DNA of 41,768 nt from Bacteroidota bacterium (lineage in GTDB: Bacteria > Bacteroidota > Bacteroidia > Sphingobacteriales > Sphingobacteriaceae), in contig JABDCF010000023.1 of the NCBI GenBank assembly GCA_013288235.1, forward strand, positions 1-41,768, written 5' to 3'. Shown one piece after another: positions 1-9,825 of this stretch (position 1 is its first letter; every line of letters begins with the position of its first letter). The notes beneath the pieces are model-generated. The model was not told the origin of the DNA, did no database searches, and was given only the letters and a program-made list of their open reading frames with translations. Made by a program: the position numbers and the translations under genes.

Positions 1-1
1 T

Positions 2-1282
2 GAAATTGAATATCACCTGCGCGATAGCGATGCTAAGGCTTATTTCTGTTTCTGCGGGAACGCCGATTTCCCGTTAGGGCAGGCGGGTTATGCTGCCTTC
101 AATAATGTAAAGGAGAGCGGGCACTTTTTTATGATCATGCCAAAACCAGGTATGCATAGCGGTATTGAAGGTGCGCAAACTATGGATGATTTGATGAAAG
201 GGCAGTCACCGGTTTTTGAAATGCACCAAAGCAGCGCCGAAGATACCTGCGTAATTATTTATACATCAGGCACTACCGGCAAGCCAAAAGGGGCGGAGCT
301 TACCCACTCAAACCTGCTGTTAAACGCAGTAATGATATGCGACCTGATGAATACCACCGAAGATGATATAGGGCTTGTAGTTTTGCCGCTGTTTCATATT
401 TTCGGTATGACGGTGATGATGAACGCAGCGATGTATAAAGGCCGGTCGAGCGTTTTGATAGTGCGTTTTGATGCCGAAGCAGTATTCGATGCCATGCAAA
501 AGCATAAAGTAACCATTTTTGCAGGCGTGCCCACCATGTATTGGGGCTTATTGAATTATACCGATCCAAAATTCGACTATGAAAACATTGCCAAAACACT
601 GAAATTATGCTGTTCGGGCGGGGCAGCCTTGCCGGTAAAGGTGCTGGAGGATTTTGGAAAACGATTTAATGTACCCATTTTGGAGGGTTACGGAATGTCT
701 GAGGGTTCGCCGGTGGTTACCTTTAACCAGTTGAATACCGTAAGGAAGCCGGGCTCCATCGGCAGGCCATTTTGGGGTGTTGAAGTAAAATTGGTAGATG
801 CTGATGGCGCTGAGGTGCCCATAGGTGAAAAGGGCGAACTGCTTTACCGCGGTCATAACGTAATGAAAGGTTATTACAAAAAGCCCGAAGAAACCAAAGC
901 AGCCCTCAAAAACGGATGGATGCATTCCGGCGACATCGCCATAAAAGATGGAGACGGCTTTTTCTTTATTGTCGACCGTACCAAAGATATGATCATCCGC
1001 GGCGGCCTTAAAATCTTCCCCCGCGAAGTGGAAGAGTTGATGATAAAACATGAAGCTGTATCGCTTGTAGCTGTAATAGGTGTGCCGCATGAGGAAATGG
1101 GCGAAGACATAAAGGCTTTTGTTGTGTTAAAACCAGGCCAGTCTGTTTCGGAAACCGATTTGATTTCCTGGACGAAAGAACGTATCGCATCCTATAAATA
1201 TCCCCGTTATATTGAGTTTATATCGGCTTTGCCGATGAACGCCACCGGGAAGATATTGAAGAGGGAGTTACGTGTTAGTTAA
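2..1282 (+). CDS. Long-chain fatty acid--CoA ligase, 3' part
   Basis: The reading frame is open from base 2, so the gene starts upstream of the window; 426 residues are visible. It is an adenylate-forming (ANL) enzyme that activates a fatty acid with ATP and transfers it to CoA. Visible are the P-loop-like motif YTSGTTGKPKGAELTH, the YGMSEG motif, GELLYRGHNVMKGYY, the GWMHSGDIA motif with its ATP-ribose Asp, the hinge DRTKDMIIRGGLKIFPREVEE and the C-terminal NATGKILKREL with the catalytic Lys. All core motifs are intact to the natural C terminus. The substrate chain length cannot be read; long-chain is the usual annotation for this subgroup. The stop codon lies inside the left arm of an inverted repeat (1276-1425), which probably ends transcription. 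Confidence 0.9.
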   Translation, partial: EIEYHLRDSDAKAYFCFCGNADFPLGQAGYAAFNNVKESGHFFMIMPKPGMHSGIEGAQTMDDLMKGQSPVFEMHQSSAEDTCVIIYTSGTTGKPKGAELTHSNLLLNAVMICDLMNTTEDDIGLVVLPLFHIFGMTVMMNAAMYKGRSSVLIVRFDAEAVFDAMQKHKVTIFAGVPTMYWGLLNYTDPKFDYENIAKTLKLCCSGGAALPVKVLEDFGKRFNVPILEGYGMSEGSPVVTFNQLNTVRKPGSIGRPFWGVEVKLVDADGAEVPIGEKGELLYRGHNVMKGYYKKPEETKAALKNGWMHSGDIAIKDGDGFFFIVDRTKDMIIRGGLKIFPREVEELMIKHEAVSLVAVIGVPHEEMGEDIKAFVVLKPGQSVSETDLISWTKERIASYKYPRYIEFISALPMNATGKILKRELRVS

Positions 1283-1425
1283 TTAGAGGTTTTAATGCGG
1301 AATTCGAAATGCCAATTGCGGAATGGTAAACTTGCACCTTCTTTCAAAGTTTCGAACTTCGCCGTCCAGAAAGCTATTCGGACAAAAAAAAACTAATCTC
1401 TAATCAACCAATCTCTAATTAACTA
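1276..1425. repeat. Inverted repeat between the acyl-CoA ligase and the ABC permease
   Basis: A 13-bp arm TAGTTAATTAGAG at 1276-1288, overlapping the stop codon of the ligase, is perfectly complementary to CTCTAATTAACTA at 1413-1425. The sequence between contains further TCTAAT words (CTAATCTCTAATC at about 1393-1405). The two flanking genes converge, so a shared transcription end is the likely role. It belongs to the same style of word-built hairpins seen in many gaps of this window. Confidence 0.55.
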
Positions 1426-1437
1426 TACCCAACTAAC

Positions 1438-3876
1438 CTACTCCGTCCTCAAACTTTTTATCGGATTGGCTGTCGCTGCTTTTATAGCCTGGAAGCTGAT
1501 AGTTGCAATTACAATTATGGTAATTACCACACCCGCAACAGCAAATACAAGCCAGCTGATACTGATGCGGTAGGCAAAGCCCTCTAACCACTGGTTCATC
1601 AAAAGCCAGGTAACAGGTATGGAAATTAGGAATGCGAGCACTACAAGGCGCAGGAAATCACTTACTAAAAGGCCCAGCAATTGCTGAACTGATGCGCCGA
1701 TAACTTTGCGGATACCTATCTCTTTTCTTCTTTGCAAAATATTATAGGCAGATAAACCTGCAAGCCCGAAACATGCTATCAGGATGGCCAGCATGGCAAA
1801 CATTGTAAAAATACTCCCAAATAATTCATCCGACTTATATTGGTGGTTGAACGATTCATACAAGAAAGAATAATTGAACGGATCGGACGGGAAATACTTA
1901 TCCCATGCGCTTCGTATGGATGCAATGGTAGCGCTTAAATTATTGGTGCCCACTTTGATAGAATAGAAATCGCGCGTGTTTGGCCTGAGTAATATGACTA
2001 ATGGTTGTACGCTTTTTTTCAAACCTTCCTGGTGAAAATTAGCAACCACGCCAATAACAGTTAATGTATCGTTTGGAATAACTTTTTGGTTGACTGCACT
2101 TGCGGCATCCTTGAAACCCAGCAGTTTTGCCGCATCTTCATTTAACAAAACTGTTTTGTTATCCGTGGCAAAGTCCTTCGAAAAGTTTCTTCCTGCCTTC
2201 ATTTCAATCCCGAATGAAGGGACAAAATCATAGTCGACCCCTAAATTATAAAGCGTAACCTCTGTTGCACCCGGAGCCGCACTTTTTATCCCCCGTGTCC
2301 AGTAAATTTCCTGGCCCATTACATTTGATGAGGCGGTAACATTTTTTACGCCAGTGATATTCAGTACATCCTGCTTAAAAGGTTGGAAAACTTTTGAGTA
2401 CACCGTGTCACGTAACGACGTGGCGCCCTGGATAACCAGGGTTTGATTGATGTTTGCGCCGAGTTTCTGGCTGCGCATATAGCCAACCTGCTGATATACG
2501 ATAATAGTCCCTGCAACCAGCACAACAGATGTAACAAACTGACCGGTAATCAATGCCTTCCGCAATCTTATACCGCTGCTTGTATTTTTAAAACTACCCT
2601 TCAATACTTTTACAGGCTGGTAACCCGATAACACAAAGGCCGGATAAATCCCCGCCAAAAAACTCCCTGCAAAAAACAATACTAAAAACCCGGTTAAATA
2701 CATCCATGGCAAAGTGAAACCAATTGTAGTTTCGCGGCCTACGAAATGATTAAATGCAGGCGTTAGCAGGTAGGCTGCAAAAAATGCGATGATCAATGAA
2801 ATAAAGTTCAGCAAAAAGCTTTCGGTCAAAAACTGCCTTATCAACGATGAACGCCCTGCGCCAAGCACTTTACGTACCCCAACCTCTTTTGCCCTTTCAA
2901 CTGAACGGGCAGTGGCCAGGTTGATATAATTTACCCATGCTATCAGGATAATAAAAATGCCTATCAAAAAAAGAAACGAAACTACCTGTCCATCGCCGTT
3001 TACTTCCGCTTCCTGGTTAGCGTTCGAATATAAATGAATATCCGTAAGCGGTATCACATGCAGTTCATCCCTTACATTGTTAGTTTTATGCCCCTTTTTG
3101 CTGTTGATATGCACATCACAAAATGCAGCCAGCTTTGCATCAAACTTTTTAAGGTCTGTTTCGGGCTTAAGTTTAAGGTAGGTGTAAAAATCATACCAGT
3201 TCCAGCCGGTTTCCGTTGAGTTTTGTGTGTCGCCTTCCAGCCGCCTCATTTTGCCGAAGGTGGAGTACGAAATAAGATAGTCGATCACCAGGTGCGAGTT
3301 GCGCGGATAATCTTTAAACACGCCTGTTATAATGTACGGTTCCGTAAACTGCGGGTCTTTGGATATTAGTGTCTTGCCGACCGGGTTACTATCTCCAAAA
3401 TATTTTTTTGCAAATGATTCAGATACGATCATTTTATCAACAGCGTTGAGCACATCCTTCGGATCGCCTTTTATCATATTAAAACCAAGCATATTGATCG
3501 TCGAAGGGTCGGCATAATAACCTTTCAGCTCATTGAACTTTATGTTTTTTTGTTCATTTACCAATAACTGCTGCACATTGTACAAACGGCAATAATCTTC
3601 CACATCCGGTAATTCTTTTTTTGCCGTCGGGCCAATTGCAGGGTAACTGGTTGCCGATTTATAGGCCAATTTTCCTTGTTGATAGCTATCCAACCTGATC
3701 CTAACAATATCTTTGGCAGCGTTGCTAAATTTATCGTAGCTTTTTTCATAAGCCACATATTGAAAAATAATGAGGCAACAGGTAATACCGATTGCCAGGC
3801 CGAAGATATTCAGCAGCGTATAACCCCGGCGCCTGCCAAGGTTTCGTAATGAGATGGTTAAATAGTTTTTAAACAT
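1438..3876 (-). CDS. FtsX/MacB-type ABC transporter permease
   Basis: An 812-residue inner-membrane permease with two copies of the MacB periplasmic-core plus FtsX unit, the duplicated architecture common in Bacteroidota. An N-terminal membrane helix at about residues 18-40 is followed by a large periplasmic domain, three membrane helices, a second periplasmic domain and three more helices. The two FtsX cytoplasmic signatures are AKEVGVRKVLGAGRSS (about 330-345) and RRKEIGIRKVIGASVQQL (about 715-735). I start it at the ATG at 3876 (MFKNYLTISLRNLGRRRGY), the family's usual beginning, which has GGAGG seven bases upstream; an in-frame start 13 codons earlier gives an untypical basic leader. No ATPase subunit is adjacent, so its partner must be elsewhere. 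Such permeases are often linked to peptide or antimicrobial export or envelope signalling; the substrate is unknown. Confidence 0.85.
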   Translation of the reverse strand: MFKNYLTISLRNLGRRRGYTLLNIFGLAIGITCCLIIFQYVAYEKSYDKFSNAAKDIVRIRLDSYQQGKLAYKSATSYPAIGPTAKKELPDVEDYCRLYNVQQLLVNEQKNIKFNELKGYYADPSTINMLGFNMIKGDPKDVLNAVDKMIVSESFAKKYFGDSNPVGKTLISKDPQFTEPYIITGVFKDYPRNSHLVIDYLISYSTFGKMRRLEGDTQNSTETGWNWYDFYTYLKLKPETDLKKFDAKLAAFCDVHINSKKGHKTNNVRDELHVIPLTDIHLYSNANQEAEVNGDGQVVSFLFLIGIFIILIAWVNYINLATARSVERAKEVGVRKVLGAGRSSLIRQFLTESFLLNFISLIIAFFAAYLLTPAFNHFVGRETTIGFTLPWMYLTGFLVLFFAGSFLAGIYPAFVLSGYQPVKVLKGSFKNTSSGIRLRKALITGQFVTSVVLVAGTIIVYQQVGYMRSQKLGANINQTLVIQGATSLRDTVYSKVFQPFKQDVLNITGVKNVTASSNVMGQEIYWTRGIKSAAPGATEVTLYNLGVDYDFVPSFGIEMKAGRNFSKDFATDNKTVLLNEDAAKLLGFKDAASAVNQKVIPNDTLTVIGVVANFHQEGLKKSVQPLVILLRPNTRDFYSIKVGTNNLSATIASIRSAWDKYFPSDPFNYSFLYESFNHQYKSDELFGSIFTMFAMLAILIACFGLAGLSAYNILQRRKEIGIRKVIGASVQQLLGLLVSDFLRLVVLAFLISIPVTWLLMNQWLEGFAYRISISWLVFAVAGVVITIIVIATISFQAIKAATANPIKSLRTE

Positions 3877-4113
3877 GACGGGCCTCCGGTTAGTTTGCCG
3901 CATACGGAATGCCATTTTTTTAAATTGTTAATAATCAATAAATTATGTTTGGTTATTTCGGTGTGATGTGCGTTTTTGATACAGGTGGGTGTGCGGTTTG
4001 TTGACAGTTGAGGGACGGTGACTTAGGTTCAGTGCCTTCGTAAATGTCCGCCCGCTTAAAGAAATGTAATTTCTTCTCTTGGTATAAACAACCCTTTATT
4101 GAAAGAAATAGAT

Positions 4114-4302
4114 TTATTGTTTACGTGGTATAGGTATAACTAACTCCTGAAGTTCGGCGTAATTTTTAGTAAACCTGCCTTTTTTGGTAAGGATACCAGC
4201 ACGGTTAAGCGAAAGGATAGCCTCTTTTTTGGTCATCTTTTTTACCTCTTCAAGTTTGGAATCGGCCAAATCCATTAATATTTGAAAATCCTTATCGCTC
4301 AT
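4114..4302 (-). CDS. Small conserved-looking protein of unknown function
   Basis: A 62-residue soluble, charged protein. I choose the start at 4302 (MSDKDFQILMDLADSK) because the longer frame up to 4419 would add a hydrophobic, AT-rich stretch that reads as translated intergenic DNA. The C-terminal half (KKEAILSLNRAGILTKKGRFTKNY) resembles a short motif, 'ageing A-G-I-x-T-K-K-G-x-x-T-K', that I associate with many small Bacteroidota hypothetical proteins, often near mobile or toxin genes; that association is memory, not a search. No catalytic motif is visible. It lies alone between the permease and the divergent dienelactone hydrolase. Confidence 0.5.
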   Translation of the reverse strand: MSDKDFQILMDLADSKLEEVKKMTKKEAILSLNRAGILTKKGRFTKNYAELQELVIPIPRKQ

Positions 4303-4440
4303 TTTGTCGAAAATTACAATCAAAATATAAAAAATAAATTCTAAATAATTGAGATTGTGTGATTGGATACTATCCCGTCCCTCTTTGTAAAATTTAGAAT
4401 ACCATAAACCAATCGTCAATTACAATGTTTAAAATTGGCC

Positions 4441-5151
4441 ATGGAAAAATACGTCGACCTTAAAATTGAAGATGGCACCGATATGGTAGCCTATACCGCA
4501 ATACCGGCAGATGCCGCAGGCAGAAATGCCCCCGGGCTGATTTTATTACAAGAAGCTTTTGGTGTTAACCACCATATCCGTGATGTGGCCGACCGGTTTG
4601 CTGCACAGGGCTTCGTAGTAATAGCCCCGGAAATTTTTCACCGCACTGCGCCGCCATATTTTGAAGGCAGCTACAGCGATTTTCCTTCAGTTATGGCCCA
4701 CTATAGCGCTTTAACTGTTGAGGGGAATGAAGCCGATCTGAAAGCGTGTTATCACTGGCTTAAACACCATGAACTGGTAAACCCGGCAAATATTTTCAGT
4801 ATTGGTTATTGTTTGGGCGGCAGGGTGTCATTTTTGGCCAATGCCACGTTGCCTTTGAGCGCCGCTGTTAGCTACTATGGGGGCAATACCATCCAAATAG
4901 CCGATAAAGCGCCAAACATCAGCGGACGGCACTTATTTTTCTGGGGCGGTTTGGATAAGCACATCGGGCAAGACCAGATAGATGCCGTAACTGATGCCAT
5001 GGATAAGGCTGGCAAAGAATATATCAATGTAAAAATATCCTACGCCGACCACGCCTTCGCCTGCGATGCAAGGCCCAGCTATAACGAAAAAGCCACCAAA
5101 GAGGCCTGGGCATTAACGCTTGCGTTTTTTGCAAACAACATGGTTGTTTAG
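4441..5151 (+). CDS. Dienelactone hydrolase family protein
   Basis: A 236-residue alpha/beta hydrolase. The complete catalytic triad of the dienelactone hydrolase family is visible: the nucleophile Cys124 in GYCLGG, Asp172 in GGLDKH and His204 in YADHAF; Glu38 in LQEAFG matches the conserved Glu that holds the Cys in this family. Family members hydrolyse dienelactones in chloroaromatic breakdown, but most genomic copies are general carboxyl-ester or lactone hydrolases of unknown substrate. There is no signal peptide, so it should be cytoplasmic. The ATG at 4441 is preferred to an upstream in-frame TTG. It stands alone; its 3' end runs directly into a TTCATGG-word hairpin and converges on the histidine kinase. 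Confidence 0.85.
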   Translation: MEKYVDLKIEDGTDMVAYTAIPADAAGRNAPGLILLQEAFGVNHHIRDVADRFAAQGFVVIAPEIFHRTAPPYFEGSYSDFPSVMAHYSALTVEGNEADLKACYHWLKHHELVNPANIFSIGYCLGGRVSFLANATLPLSAAVSYYGGNTIQIADKAPNISGRHLFFWGGLDKHIGQDQIDAVTDAMDKAGKEYINVKISYADHAFACDARPSYNEKATKEAWALTLAFFANNMVV

Positions 5152-5287
5152 TTCATGGTTCATGGCTCATAGTTCATGGCAGGAAATTGGTTCATAGTCC
5201 ATGGCTCATAGCTCATGGGAGCTGCAACTTTCTTACTATGGTCTATGAGCCATGAACTATGAGCTATGAACTATGAACCATGATCTA
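5152..5287. repeat. TTCATGG/TTCATAG word hairpin between convergent genes
   Basis: The left arm is a degenerate tandem of the word TTCATGG, CTCATAG or TTCATAG (about 5152-5218); the right arm carries the reverse complements GAGCCATGAACTATGAGC and GAACTATGAACCATGATC (about 5243-5287). The central loop is about 20 bp. The right arm reaches the stop codon of the histidine kinase. It could act as a bidirectional terminator, but there is no clear T-tract. Confidence 0.65.
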
Positions 5288-6628
5288 TGAACCCTCCGGT
5301 AACCTGATCCTGAAAGTAGATCCTTTCCCTTCTTCGCTTTCTACTTCAATTTTCCCATCGTGTTTTTCAACGATTTGTTTTACGATACTTAAGCCCAGGC
5401 CGGTGGATTGTTCGCCTTTAAGGCCGGCCCGGCCGGCCTTGGTAAATGGGTCGAAAATGATGGGCAGCTTATCTTTGGGAATACCAATACCGCTGTCTTT
5501 TACTTCAATAATCACCTGGTTATCGTTTTTACTTACAATAACAGTAACCTTCGTTTTTTCTTTCGAGAATTTGAGCGCATTGCCGATCAGGTTGTCCATC
5601 ACACGCTGAAATTTTTCGTTGTTTATGTTTGCGTAAACGGGGATGGCCCGGCTTATCAGCTCGATATCTTTGGTGTTGTTTTGCGGCTTCCAAACCTCAA
5701 TAATATCAGTTATAAACTTATTAAGTTCAGTTTTTTGGGTGATAAATTCTGATGTATTTTCGTTACGCGCGGTTTCCAGCAAGTCCTCGATAATTGTACG
5801 GGCTTTAACACACGATGCCTTCATCATCTCCAGGTTTTCGCGGGTATCGGCATCAATGTCGTCCATTTCCATCATCATCGCAATGGACTCCACTGCAGCT
5901 ATCGGGTTGCGCAGGTCGTGGGCTACCATGCCAAGCAGTTGGCCCTTTAGTTCACTGTTGCGCTCAATTTCAAGGTTTTTATCTTTTATCTCAACCAGTT
6001 GTAGAAAGTAATTGGCCTTCGACGAAAAAAAGTATCTCGAAACCAAATAAAAGCCGCCAAGCAATACCGCTGAAATCAGCTGGTTATAAACCATTTCGGT
6101 AGGGTCGGTGTGGCTGAAGATCAGCATTAACGTGAATAATATCTCGACCGAAATAATGAGGATAATGGTTTCGTAATATTCAAGTATGCAAAGCACACTG
6201 ATAATGGTTAAAGCTATTAAGTACAACGTTAGCGCATTTCGCGGGTCGCCGGTGGCAATAAAACTGGAATACATGCCGCACCCAATAATGTAAAGCGAAA
6301 AGATAAAAACAAACAGCGCCATAATGGCAGTAGCTTTTTGTTTTCTGTTATAAATATCAATAATGATATAAGCGGCAATGTAAAATAAAAGGCTTGTACC
6401 CATAAAAACCCAGTTAGTTAGGTCGAACTCCGGAAAGTTTTCGGCCCTGGTAAGGCTTAGCGGGAACGCGAGGTAGAGTATCCTGATAACAATATTAAGC
6501 AGAAAAAAAATAGCGCTGGCCACCTTAACCGATGAAAGGTTTTGCCCTGTATAATAGTTACGCCAGGCCCCTTTATACTTGCGTGGCAGCGTTTTAAAGA
6601 AATGTGTATCCAGGGTTTTATGATCCAT
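5285..6628 (-). CDS. Membrane-bound sensor histidine kinase
   Basis: With the start at 6628 (MDHKTLDTHFF) this is 447 residues. About six hydrophobic helices occupy roughly residues 34-200, with short loops and no large periplasmic sensor domain, followed by a coiled linker and a full kinase core. The phosphoacceptor is His237 in MVAHDLRNP; the N box is DNLIGNALKF, the G1 box DSGIGIP and the G2 box STGLGLSIV, so the kinase should be active. No response regulator is adjacent, so it is an orphan kinase. I prefer 6628 over an ATG at 6679 because a promoter-like TACTTTTG lies between them (6637-6644) and the longer leader would be translated from AGTCT-word repeats. The signal sensed is unknown, probably membrane-related given the compact helical input domain. 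Confidence 0.85.
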   Translation of the reverse strand: MDHKTLDTHFFKTLPRKYKGAWRNYYTGQNLSSVKVASAIFFLLNIVIRILYLAFPLSLTRAENFPEFDLTNWVFMGTSLLFYIAAYIIIDIYNRKQKATAIMALFVFIFSLYIIGCGMYSSFIATGDPRNALTLYLIALTIISVLCILEYYETIILIISVEILFTLMLIFSHTDPTEMVYNQLISAVLLGGFYLVSRYFFSSKANYFLQLVEIKDKNLEIERNSELKGQLLGMVAHDLRNPIAAVESIAMMMEMDDIDADTRENLEMMKASCVKARTIIEDLLETARNENTSEFITQKTELNKFITDIIEVWKPQNNTKDIELISRAIPVYANINNEKFQRVMDNLIGNALKFSKEKTKVTVIVSKNDNQVIIEVKDSGIGIPKDKLPIIFDPFTKAGRAGLKGEQSTGLGLSIVKQIVEKHDGKIEVESEEGKGSTFRIRLPEGS

Positions 6629-6636
6629 ACGGTAAA

Positions 6637-6644
6637 CAAAAGTA
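6637..6644 (-). promoter_or_regulatory. Possible -7 promoter box of the histidine kinase
   Basis: On the minus strand the sequence TACTTTTG matches the Bacteroidota consensus TAnnTTTG and ends eight bases before the ATG at 6628. A TTG lies 26 bases upstream, slightly too far for the usual 17-23 spacing. If used, the transcript would have almost no leader. Confidence 0.3.
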
Positions 6645-6661
6645 GATAAATTTGTTTTAGT

Positions 6662-6703
6662 AATAACATACAAGTCCAAAGTCTGTAGTCTAAAGTCTTA
6701 AGT
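6662..6703. repeat. AGTCT-word direct repeat
   Basis: The words AAGTCC, AAAGTCT, GTAGTCT, AAAGTCT and TAAGTAC follow each other with a period of seven to eight bases. Unlike most word repeats in this window no complementary right arm is seen nearby, so it looks like half of such a hairpin, upstream of the histidine kinase and of clpB, which diverge here. Confidence 0.5.
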
Positions 6704-6886
6704 ACAAAATGTTCGAAATAAACTAAATGACATTTTAACCTGTTAAATTAATTTATAGCGACATTTTAGCATACGGGGCTGACTGGCAGGGGTTTTGTTG
6801 GTGTAAAGCATAGACCCGGATTTATTGGATTTTACCGATTTGGGAAGAACTTGAGTTAGTCCTGGTTCAAACAAAAAATCAAAAAA

Positions 6887-9499
6887 ATGAATTTTAACAA
6901 CTTTACCATAAAAGCACAGGAAGCCGTGCAGAAGGCTTCGGAAATAGCTGCGGGCAACCAGCAGCAGGCCATTGAAACAGCACATTTGCTGAAGGGCTTG
7001 TTATTGGTGGATGAAAACGTGATCAGCTATTTATTAAAGAAATTGAATGTTAACCTTAACCGTTTGAACGACACGCTCGATCAGCAGATCGCTTCGTTCC
7101 CCAAGGTGAGCGGCAGCAATATTTATTTATCATCCGATGTAAATTCAGCTTTGCAAAAAGCACAAAATTATCTGAAAGAATTTAAGGACGACTTTGTATC
7201 TGTCGAGCATATTTTGCTTGGGATTTTAGCCGTTAACGATAAAACAAGCGCTGCTTTAAAAGATTACGGTGTAAACGAAAAAGACTTAAAAAAGGCCATC
7301 GTAAGCTTACGTGGTGATAATAAAGTTACCGACCAAAATGCAGAGGCGACTTATAATGCCTTAAATAAATACGCCCGTAATTTGAATGAATATGCCGAAT
7401 CAGGTAAACTTGATCCGGTTATTGGTCGTGATGACGAGATCAGGCGGGTGATACAGATATTGTCCCGCCGTACCAAAAACAACCCGATATTGGTTGGTGA
7501 ACCCGGCGTAGGTAAAACGGCTATTGCCGAAGGTATTGCTTTCCGTATTATAAAAGGCGATGTGCCCGAAAGCCTGAAATCAAAAACCGTTTATTCATTG
7601 GACATGGGCGCATTGATAGCAGGCGCCAAATACAAAGGTGAATTTGAAGAACGCCTCAAAGCGGTGATAAAAGAGGTTACCCAAAGCGACGGGGATATTA
7701 TTTTGTTTATTGACGAGATACATACCCTGGTGGGTGCAGGCGGTGGCGAAGGTGCAATGGATGCCGCCAATATATTAAAGCCAGCCCTTGCGCGCGGCGA
7801 ATTAAGGGCAATTGGCGCGACTACATTAAATGAGTACCAGAAATACATGGAAAAGGATAAGGCTTTGGAGCGCCGTTTCCAGATGGTTTTGGTTGATGAA
7901 CCTGATACCGCCGATGCAATCTCTATTTTGCGTGGGTTAAAGGAACGCTACGAAACCCACCATAAAGTGCGGATAAGAGATGAGGCTATTATTGCCGCCG
8001 TTGAAATGTCGCAGCGCTATATATCCGACAGGTTTTTGCCCGATAAGGCTATCGACCTGATGGATGAGGCTGCTTCTAAATTACGTTTGGAAATGGACTC
8101 GGTACCCGAAGTGGTGGATGAGCTTGAACGCCGCATTATGCAGCTGGAGATTGAGCGCGAAGCTATAAAACGTGAAAAAGATACTCAAAAAGTAAAAGAA
8201 CTAAGCGAGGAAATAGCCAATTTATCTGCTGAACGCGATTCATTGCGTGCCAAATGGCAGGGAGAAAAAGATTTGGTCGATGGCATCAATATTAAAGTTG
8301 AACAGATAGAAAATTATAAACTGGAAGCCGAACAGGCCGAACGTGCAGGCGATTACGGTAAAGTAGCCGAATTGCGCTACGGTACCATTGTACAGGCCCA
8401 GCAGGAAGTTGAGCAATTAAAGGCTGCATTGCTTGTAAACCAAAGCGACAGCCGCATGCTGAAAGAAGAAGTTACTGCCGAAGATATTGCGGGCGTAGTT
8501 TCACGGTGGACAGGGATACCGGTTTCAAAAATGATACAAAGCGAACGCGAAAAGTTGCTTCATCTTGAAGAAGAGTTGCACAAACGTGTTGCCGGTCAGC
8601 AGGAGGCTATTGAAGCCATCAGCGATGCTATACGCCGCAGCCGTGCCGGGTTGCAGGATAAACGTAAGCCTATTGGCTCGTTCATATTTTTAGGCACTAC
8701 AGGCGTTGGTAAAACAGAATTGGCCAAAGCATTGGCCGAGTACCTGTTTAATGACGAAGGCGCGATGGTACGTATTGATATGTCGGAATACCAGGAACGC
8801 CATGCTGTTTCGAGACTGATCGGCGCGCCTCCGGGCTATGTGGGTTATGATGAAGGCGGGCAGCTTACTGAAGCCGTGCGCCGCAAACCATACAGCGTAA
8901 TATTGCTGGATGAGATTGAGAAAGCGCACCCGGATGTTTTTAATATATTACTGCAGGTTTTGGACGATGGAAGGCTGACCGATAACAAGGGTAGGGTGGT
9001 GAACTTTAAAAATACTATCATCATTATGACCTCGAATATCGGCTCAAACATTATCCAGGAAAATTTCCAGGATTATAATGAATTTGACAAGGATGAGGTA
9101 ATGGCCAAAACAAAAAACCAGTTGTTTGAGTTGCTGCGTAAAACCATTCGTCCTGAGTTTTTGAACAGGATAGACGAGATCATCATGTTTACCCCGTTGA
9201 GCCGCGATGAGATCACCGAAATTGTAAAATTGCAGTTCATCCATTTACAGCATACCCTTGCAGAAATGGGCATCACCATAGAAGCTACAGAAGAAGCGTT
9301 GGACTGGCTGGCACAATTAGGTTATGATCCCCAATACGGCGCAAGGCCGTTGAAACGGGTAATACAGAAAAAGATACTCAATGAGTTATCAAAACAAATA
9401 TTAGCGGGCAAAGTAAGTAAGGACAGCAAAATAAGGCTGGATATGTTTGATAACAATTTTGTGTTTTTAAACCCGCAGGAATTGGTTGACAAGGTTTAA
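6887..9499 (+). CDS. clpB: ATP-dependent chaperone (disaggregase) ClpB
   Basis: An 870-residue cytoplasmic Hsp100 chaperone that forms hexamers and, with DnaK, pulls aggregated proteins through its pore. The order is: N-terminal Clp domain (1-145), first AAA+ module with Walker A GEPGVGKT (204-211) and Walker [11 protein letters not shown] (271-280), the long coiled-coil M domain (about 395-530, rich in Glu, Arg and Lys) that separates ClpB from ClpA and ClpC, and the second AAA+ module with Walker A GTTGVGKT (603-610). The C-terminal small domain ends with the typical [14 protein letters not shown] segment. Length and motifs are complete. It is monocistronic, diverges from the histidine kinase and ends at a strong hairpin (9589-9626). 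No CIRCE operator was found in the 200 bp upstream, so heat control, if any, uses another signal. Confidence 0.97.
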   Translation: MNFNNFTIKAQEAVQKASEIAAGNQQQAIETAHLLKGLLLVDENVISYLLKKLNVNLNRLNDTLDQQIASFPKVSGSNIYLSSDVNSALQKAQNYLKEFKDDFVSVEHILLGILAVNDKTSAALKDYGVNEKDLKKAIVSLRGDNKVTDQNAEATYNALNKYARNLNEYAESGKLDPVIGRDDEIRRVIQILSRRTKNNPILVGEPGVGKTAIAEGIAFRIIKGDVPESLKSKTVYSLDMGALIAGAKYKGEFEERLKAVIKEVTQSDGDIILFIDEIHTLVGAGGGEGAMDAANILKPALARGELRAIGATTLNEYQKYMEKDKALERRFQMVLVDEPDTADAISILRGLKERYETHHKVRIRDEAIIAAVEMSQRYISDRFLPDKAIDLMDEAASKLRLEMDSVPEVVDELERRIMQLEIEREAIKREKDTQKVKELSEEIANLSAERDSLRAKWQGEKDLVDGINIKVEQIENYKLEAEQAERAGDYGKVAELRYGTIVQAQQEVEQLKAALLVNQSDSRMLKEEVTAEDIAGVVSRWTGIPVSKMIQSEREKLLHLEEELHKRVAGQQEAIEAISDAIRRSRAGLQDKRKPIGSFIFLGTTGVGKTELAKALAEYLFNDEGAMVRIDMSEYQERHAVSRLIGAPPGYVGYDEGGQLTEAVRRKPYSVILLDEIEKAHPDVFNILLQVLDDGRLTDNKGRVVNFKNTIIIMTSNIGSNIIQENFQDYNEFDKDEVMAKTKNQLFELLRKTIRPEFLNRIDEIIMFTPLSRDEITEIVKLQFIHLQHTLAEMGITIEATEEALDWLAQLGYDPQYGARPLKRVIQKKILNELSKQILAGKVSKDSKIRLDMFDNNFVFLNPQELVDKV

Positions 9500-9507
9500 G
9501 TGAATGG

Positions 9508-9586
9508 TTGATTAAGTTGATTGGGTGAGTAGTTGATTAGTTGATTAGGTTGGTTTTCTTAATCAACGTAATCAACTACTAAATCA
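9508..9586. repeat. TTGATTA-word hairpin after clpB
   Basis: The left arm repeats TTGATTA or TTGATTG five times (about 9508-9547); the right arm has AATCAACGTAATCAACTACT (9561-9580). The loop is TTGGTTTTCTT. It is followed directly by the stronger terminator at 9589-9626. Confidence 0.6.
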
Positions 9587-9588
9587 TA

Positions 9589-9626
9589 AAATAACAAAAG
9601 CTGCTTAAGGGCGGCTTTTGTTATTT
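9589..9626. terminator. Bidirectional terminator between clpB and the toxin-antitoxin operon
   Basis: A perfect 13-bp stem: AAATAACAAAAGC at 9589-9601 and GCTTTTGTTATTT at 9614-9626, with a 12-base loop. The T-rich 3' side in both directions fits a shared terminator for clpB (plus) and the toxin-antitoxin/HTH operon (minus). Confidence 0.75.
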
Positions 9627-9631
9627 GCAGG

Positions 9632-9805
9632 TCAAGCTAAATTCAGTGCTGAAAGCTTTTTAGCAAGTTCCTTTACGTCGCCTAATATTTTTTGTACTTG
9701 TTTTTCCGAAGGTTTTCTTTTGCCGTTTACATATTCGGATATCAGGCTTTTATGCATGCCTATGCGCTTGCCTAAAGCAGAGGCATTTATCTCTTTATAA
9801 AACAT
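9632..9805 (-). CDS. 57-residue helix-turn-helix protein next to the MazF-like toxin
   Basis: Reading the minus strand from the ATG at 9805 gives a 57-residue frame ending in TGA at 9632, preceded in frame by a TAA. The core ASALGKRIGMHKSLISEYVN is a good Cro/XRE-type helix-turn-helix: the recognition helix is about HKSLISEYVNG, and GKRKPSEKQVQKIL continues in the way I associate with the C-terminal DNA-binding part of Bacteroidota HicB-like antitoxins. It begins 20 bases after the toxin stop codon, so the order antitoxin, toxin, HTH protein looks like one operon ending at the terminator 9589-9626. It may be an autoregulator of the module or a remnant of a longer antitoxin that has lost its N-terminal part. 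Codon use and the intact frame favour a real small gene. Confidence 0.6.
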   Translation of the reverse strand: MFYKEINASALGKRIGMHKSLISEYVNGKRKPSEKQVQKILGDVKELAKKLSALNLA

Positions 9806-9825
9806 GCATTGTTATCAATGAAATA

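Noticed and set aside
3877..3915. Longer N terminus for the ABC permease (13 extra codons)
   Set aside because: The extra leader is basic and untypical for the family; the ATG at 3876 has a good GGAGG seven bases upstream and begins with the usual MFKNYL.
4059..4075. Small inverted repeat AAGAAAT-GTA-ATTTCTT as a terminator
   Set aside because: Only seven AT-rich base pairs and no T-run in the direction of the nearby minus-strand gene.
6700..6886. CIRCE or another heat-shock operator before clpB
   Set aside because: No inverted TTAGCACTC/GAGTGCTAA pair or recognisable variant was found.
9618..9800. Plus-strand frame of 60 codons opposite the HTH protein
   Set aside because: Its product has no recognisable features, while the minus strand of the same bases encodes a clear helix-turn-helix.
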